In this document: positions 61,504-64,000 of the stretch, piece by piece
How positions within the stretch are numbered: position 1 is the first letter of the stretch
Layout: every line of letters begins with the position of its first letter
Assembly: GCA_021822485.1 (NCBI GenBank)
Contig: JAKAQP010000004.1
Location: 1 to 64,000, forward strand
Direction: 5' to 3'
Length of the DNA stretch: 64,000 nucleotides
Origin: a bacterium
GTDB lineage: Bacteria > SZUA-79 > Acidulodesulfobacterales > Acidulodesulfobacteraceae
Made by a program: the position numbers and the translations under genes
The notes under the pieces: model-generated
Databases searched by the model: none
Told to the model about the DNA's origin: nothing
What the model saw: only the letters and a program-made list of their open reading frames with translations

Positions 61504-62280
61504 TTATACCGCCGCTCCAACGGTGTTAATAGCGGTATTATCTACCGTCGAATATGATTTTAACGCCTGCATCATATTGTTATACGTTTCCGAAATATTT
61601 ATCATCTTGACCATACCTTTGATTTCGTTTACGTTGGATTCTTCGATATAACCTTGAAGTATATCGGGATTTTTATTTTCGACAGGGGCGCCTGAACTTT
61701 TAGTTTCGGAAAACAGGGTGTTTCCGTATTTAGATAAATACTGCGGGTTTTTAAAATTAGCAATTAATATCGTACCCGAATACATTTCGTTGCCGGTCTG
61801 CGGATCGGTAAGACTTATTTCGCCCGAACCGCCGATAGTTACGTCCGAACTTCTTTCGTTAAGAAAGATAGGTTTTTTAAACGTGCTTAAAACCGGATAC
61901 CCTTCCTGAGTTACAAGCTCTCCCGCCTGATTAAGCGAAAATACGCCGTTTCTAGTATATTTAACGCCTGTCGGAGTTGAAACTACGAAATATCCGCTGC
62001 CTTTAATGGCAAGATCGAGTCTGTTGCCCGTTTTTTTTAATGCACCCTGGGACATATTGTTATAAGTATTTAAAACAATAGGATATGCTTTATCGACAAG
62101 CGGTTTATTTTCGCCGGATTCGTTTGCGTTTATGGCTTTTTGCGATAAAAATTCCGCAAAATTAACGTTTGTGCTTTTATAACCAGCCGTATTGACGTTT
62201 GCAAGATTATTGGTAACGGCGGAAAGTTGTCGTTCTACCGCCAATATTCCGCTCAAAGTTATATAAGAACCGCCGTTCAT
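61504..62280 (-). CDS. flgF: FlgF, flagellar proximal rod protein
   Basis: 258 residues. ITLSGILAVERQLSAVTNNLANVNTAGYKSTNVNFAEFLS and the C-terminal QGYIEESNVNEIKGMVKMINISETYNNMMQALKSY match FlgF/FlgG proteins; position before flgG indicates FlgF. It is the first gene of the operon behind the sigma-54 promoter at 62390-62404. Confidence 0.93.
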   Translation of the reverse strand: MNGGSYITLSGILAVERQLSAVTNNLANVNTAGYKSTNVNFAEFLSQKAINANESGENKPLVDKAYPIVLNTYNNMSQGALKKTGNRLDLAIKGSGYFVVSTPTGVKYTRNGVFSLNQAGELVTQEGYPVLSTFKKPIFLNERSSDVTIGGSGEISLTDPQTGNEMYSGTILIANFKNPQYLSKYGNTLFSETKSSGAPVENKNPDILQGYIEESNVNEIKGMVKMINISETYNNMMQALKSYSTVDNTAINTVGAAV

Positions 62281-62389
62281 CTTTTAAAACTCCGGTAATT
62301 ACAATGGTAATTGCAATAATTAAATTAATCTATTAAAAAATCTAAACAAAAACTATGGAATATATAAATCTTATTCTATATAATTCAAT

Positions 62390-62404
62390 GCAATAAATGT
62401 GCCA
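62390..62404 (-). promoter_or_regulatory. Sigma-54 (RpoN) promoter of the flgF operon
   Basis: Minus strand reads TGGCACATTTATTGCA: the -24 box TGGCAC (62404-62399) and the -12 box TTGC (62393-62390) have the invariant 5-bp spacing, and the match to TGGCAC-N5-TTGC is exact. It is about 110 bp before the flgF start. Flagellar rod and ring genes are often RpoN controlled. An enhancer-binding site is not identified. Confidence 0.85.
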
Positions 62405-62447
62405 TAAAAAAGGGAAAAAATTTCCCAAAATAGTTAATTTCCCGCAA

Positions 62448-62492
62448 ACGCAGGCGGGAGTGAGTAAATAAATAAATCTAACACCTTTAAAA
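62448..62492 (+). repeat. Second repeat family, copy 3
   Basis: GCAAACGCAGGCGGGAGTGA then AAATAAATAAATCTAACACC. Same layout as the other two copies. It lies upstream of the sigma-54 promoter between divergent flgF and the DsrE-like gene. Confidence 0.6.
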
Positions 62493-62550
62493 GATACCTT
62501 TAAAAAAAAATTGCTATTGATATAGCAGGTAGGAATGATATACAATATTA

Positions 62551-62889
62551 ATGAATATTATGGAAAAAAATAAACTTGCGGTTATAATTTCCGAAGATAA
62601 GCATTTAGGTCATATTGCCGGATTGATAAAAGCGGCGGCGAAAAAAGGCGGCGATATATCCGTGTCTGTTTTTATTACCGATAAAGGTGTTTTTTTGACG
62701 GAAAATAAGGAATTTATTTCCCTTTTAAAAGAACTGGGCGGTATAATTGATAATATTTCCGTTTGCGAACACTCCTGCAACGTAAACGGCGTAGTTTTTC
62801 TTGATGAAATTTTTAACTATTCTTCGCAGTTCGAAAACGCAAAAATTATCAACGAACTTAAAGAAAACGACAGAGCTTTGCTATTATAA
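62551..62889 (+). CDS. DsrE-like protein
   Basis: 112 residues (109 if the ATG at 62560 is used). The open alpha/beta pattern KLAVIISEDKHLGHIAGLIKAAAKKGGDISVSVFITDKGVFLT resembles DsrE/TusD sulfur-relay proteins and related small sulfur or peroxiredoxin-like folds. Two cysteines (VCEHSCNVNG) could be reactive. It is followed 38 bp later by a PilZ gene and is not obviously connected with motility. The specific function is unknown. Confidence 0.7.
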   Translation: MNIMEKNKLAVIISEDKHLGHIAGLIKAAAKKGGDISVSVFITDKGVFLTENKEFISLLKELGGIIDNISVCEHSCNVNGVVFLDEIFNYSSQFENAKIINELKENDRALLL

Positions 62890-62927
62890 TATAAATTATA
62901 TTTTTATTTCTATTCTTAACACAAAAC

Positions 62928-63647
62928 ATGTTCGATATAAAAAAATTAAAAGAAAATCCTGATATCAATATATATTCAAAAAAGCAGGAAATACACTCTA
63001 TACTCAAGGGTTTTGCCAATCAAAAAAAACCCGTCATTATTTACCCCGTTCCGTTTAACGACGAATATACGACTAATATTCTCAAAGTAAAAGACGATAC
63101 TATAACCGTCGATTCCCTTATTCCAAAGTCCGGAAATTTAAAAATAACGGAGTCGTCTTATTTAAAAATAGCGTTTAAGTTTTCCAATAACGACCATTTT
63201 TTTCTGTCTAAACTTTATAGCTACGAAAAAGACGGGGATTATTTAGTATTCGATATTTACAAGCCTATTGAAATATTATCTTTAGAAAAAAGAAAATTTT
63301 TCAGGATAGAACCCTCTATAAGCGAACCGGTTATCATATCGTTTTTTTATAGCAATAAATATATAGAAACCCGGCTGTACGACCTGTCAGGCGAAGGTTT
63401 TTCTTTTTTATTGGATTTTCCTTTAGAAAAACATACGGTACTGGAAAACGTTAAGATTAAGTTTCCGCTCGGACTTCCTGAAGTTACTCTGAGGCTTGAA
63501 ATAAGGTCTAACGTCAGGCTGGATAATTTAAAATATAAAACCGGCGCTAAAGCTATAAATATAAAACCGGCGCAGCAGGATATACTGTTTAACTATATTT
63601 TTAAAAGGCAGAGAGAGATAGTAGCCGTAATGAGAGGAACGGTTTAG
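62928..63647 (+). CDS. PilZ-domain protein (YcgR-type flagellar brake candidate)
   Basis: 239 residues. The N-terminal YcgR-like region (about 15-110) precedes a C-terminal PilZ domain with EKRKFFRIEP, which supplies the RxxxR arginines, and DLSGEGFSF, which is the D/NxSxxG motif. Both c-di-GMP-binding motifs are intact, unlike in the PilZ protein at 48555-49556. YcgR slows the flagellar motor when c-di-GMP rises. It converges with fhlB. Confidence 0.85.
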   Translation: MFDIKKLKENPDINIYSKKQEIHSILKGFANQKKPVIIYPVPFNDEYTTNILKVKDDTITVDSLIPKSGNLKITESSYLKIAFKFSNNDHFFLSKLYSYEKDGDYLVFDIYKPIEILSLEKRKFFRIEPSISEPVIISFFYSNKYIETRLYDLSGEGFSFLLDFPLEKHTVLENVKIKFPLGLPEVTLRLEIRSNVRLDNLKYKTGAKAINIKPAQQDILFNYIFKRQREIVAVMRGTV

Positions 63648-63922
63648 CGAAGGCTTATTTTATCGTCCAGTTTGTATAAAAACGCAAAAATATTCGCTAT
63701 AGCTTTATAAAGTTCCGGCGGTATTTCCTGATATATATCAAGTCCGTCGAGAATATCCGCAAGTGCGTCGTTTTGGGTAATCGGTATATTTTCTTTTTTA
63801 GCTATCTCTAATATTTTTTCGGCAAGCTCTCCCCTTCCTTTTGCTACTACTATGGGAGCGCCGTTTTTTTTAGGGTCGTATTTTAATGCCGCCGCTTTCT
63901 TGTTTTTTTTAAATTTTTTCAT
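63644..63922 (-). CDS. FhlB, FlhB C-terminal-like flagellar export protein
   Basis: 92 residues matching the cytoplasmic C-terminal domain of FlhB: AAALKYDPKKNGAPIVVAKGRGELAEKILEIAKKENIPITQND, then ILDGLDIYQEIPPELYKAIANIFAFLYKLD. The autocleavage NPTH site is replaced by YDPKK...GAP, as in stand-alone FhlB proteins. It can substitute for FlhB's C-terminal half in export switching. It overlaps by 14 bp the end of a gene that continues out of the window. Confidence 0.87.
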   Translation of the reverse strand: MKKFKKNKKAAALKYDPKKNGAPIVVAKGRGELAEKILEIAKKENIPITQNDALADILDGLDIYQEIPPELYKAIANIFAFLYKLDDKISLR

Positions 63923-64000
63923 CGATTATTTTTCCGTTTAAAAATACGTAAGAGTTTGGGTCGTTTATATTTACGGATGCCGGATTAGCCTGTCCTACTG
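63909..64000 (-). CDS. C-terminal end of an unidentified gene, continuing past the window
   Basis: An open frame enters from the right edge and ends at a TAA at 63909, overlapping the start of fhlB by 14 bp. The visible 29 residues (VGQANPASVNINDPNSYVFL, then NGKIIDEKI) match nothing I recognise. The position upstream of fhlB is where a FliK-like hook-length protein often lies, but nothing in the residues proves it. Confidence 0.6.
   Translation of the reverse strand, partial: VGQANPASVNINDPNSYVFLNGKIIDEKI

Overview
The window is AT-rich chromosomal DNA (roughly one third G+C by eye) from a motile Gram-negative bacterium. Evidence for this is the flagellar P- and L-rings, several lipoproteins, a futalosine-pathway menaquinone enzyme (MqnC), and a flagellar gene order of flgF-flgG-flgA-flgH-flgI then flgM-flgN-flgK-flgL-csrA-fliW, which resembles Deltaproteobacteria such as Geobacter. 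A low-GC deltaproteobacterial lineage, possibly uncultivated, is my best guess; I cannot name a species.

Layout. 1-5.1 kb: housekeeping genes on the minus strand (miaB fragment, an HU/IHF protein, priA, a radical SAM protein). 5.3-10.5 kb: tRNA-Ala(CGC) followed by accessory envelope or secreted proteins (DUF3617, a lipoprotein, two tandem LprI/DUF1311 paralogues, two convergent Sel1-repeat paralogues and a Sel1 relic). 10.5-18.2 kb: hemL, an alpha/beta hydrolase, a lipoprotein cytochrome c, a B12-type radical SAM/DUF2344 fusion, an M50 protease and scpA. 18.4-21.7 kb: a thiamin operon behind a clear TPP riboswitch. Its first gene is a CofH-type radical SAM enzyme, followed by thiS, thiG and an rluB-type pseudouridine synthase. 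21.8-24.5 kb: an unknown exported protein and a restriction-modification pair.

24.6-38.0 kb: a colinear minus-strand type IV secretion locus. In transcription order it is pilin candidate (VirB2), VirB3-like, VirB4, VirB5-like, VirB6, VirB8-like, VirB10, a RavA/MoxR-type AAA+ ATPase, VirD4, a small membrane protein, VirB9-like, a lipoprotein in the VirB7 position, and a VirB1-type lytic transglycosylase. I see no relaxase, no VirB11 and no integrase. The RavA-like ATPase, which overlaps virD4 by 4 bp, makes this the best candidate for an undescribed system.

38.3-46.5 kb: a thioesterase, two stand-alone receivers, a large hybrid kinase with a Rossmann-like N-terminus, a DksA-type protein, mqnC, fliI and a FlgJ-lytic transglycosylase fusion. 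46.8-64.0 kb: motility. It holds motAB, two PilZ proteins, an HDOD/GGDEF module, fliW, csrA, flgL, flgK, flgN, flgM (behind a sigma-28-like promoter), flgI, flgH, flgA, flgG, flgF (behind a near-perfect sigma-54 promoter), a DsrE-like protein, fhlB and a gene fragment.

Several intergenic spaces carry dispersed palindromic repeats. One family of about 86 bp has arms ending in GGTGTCAGAT / ATCTGACACC and occurs three times. A second, shorter family and two short palindromes are also present. They look like REP-type, non-autonomous elements and lie mostly at gene ends.
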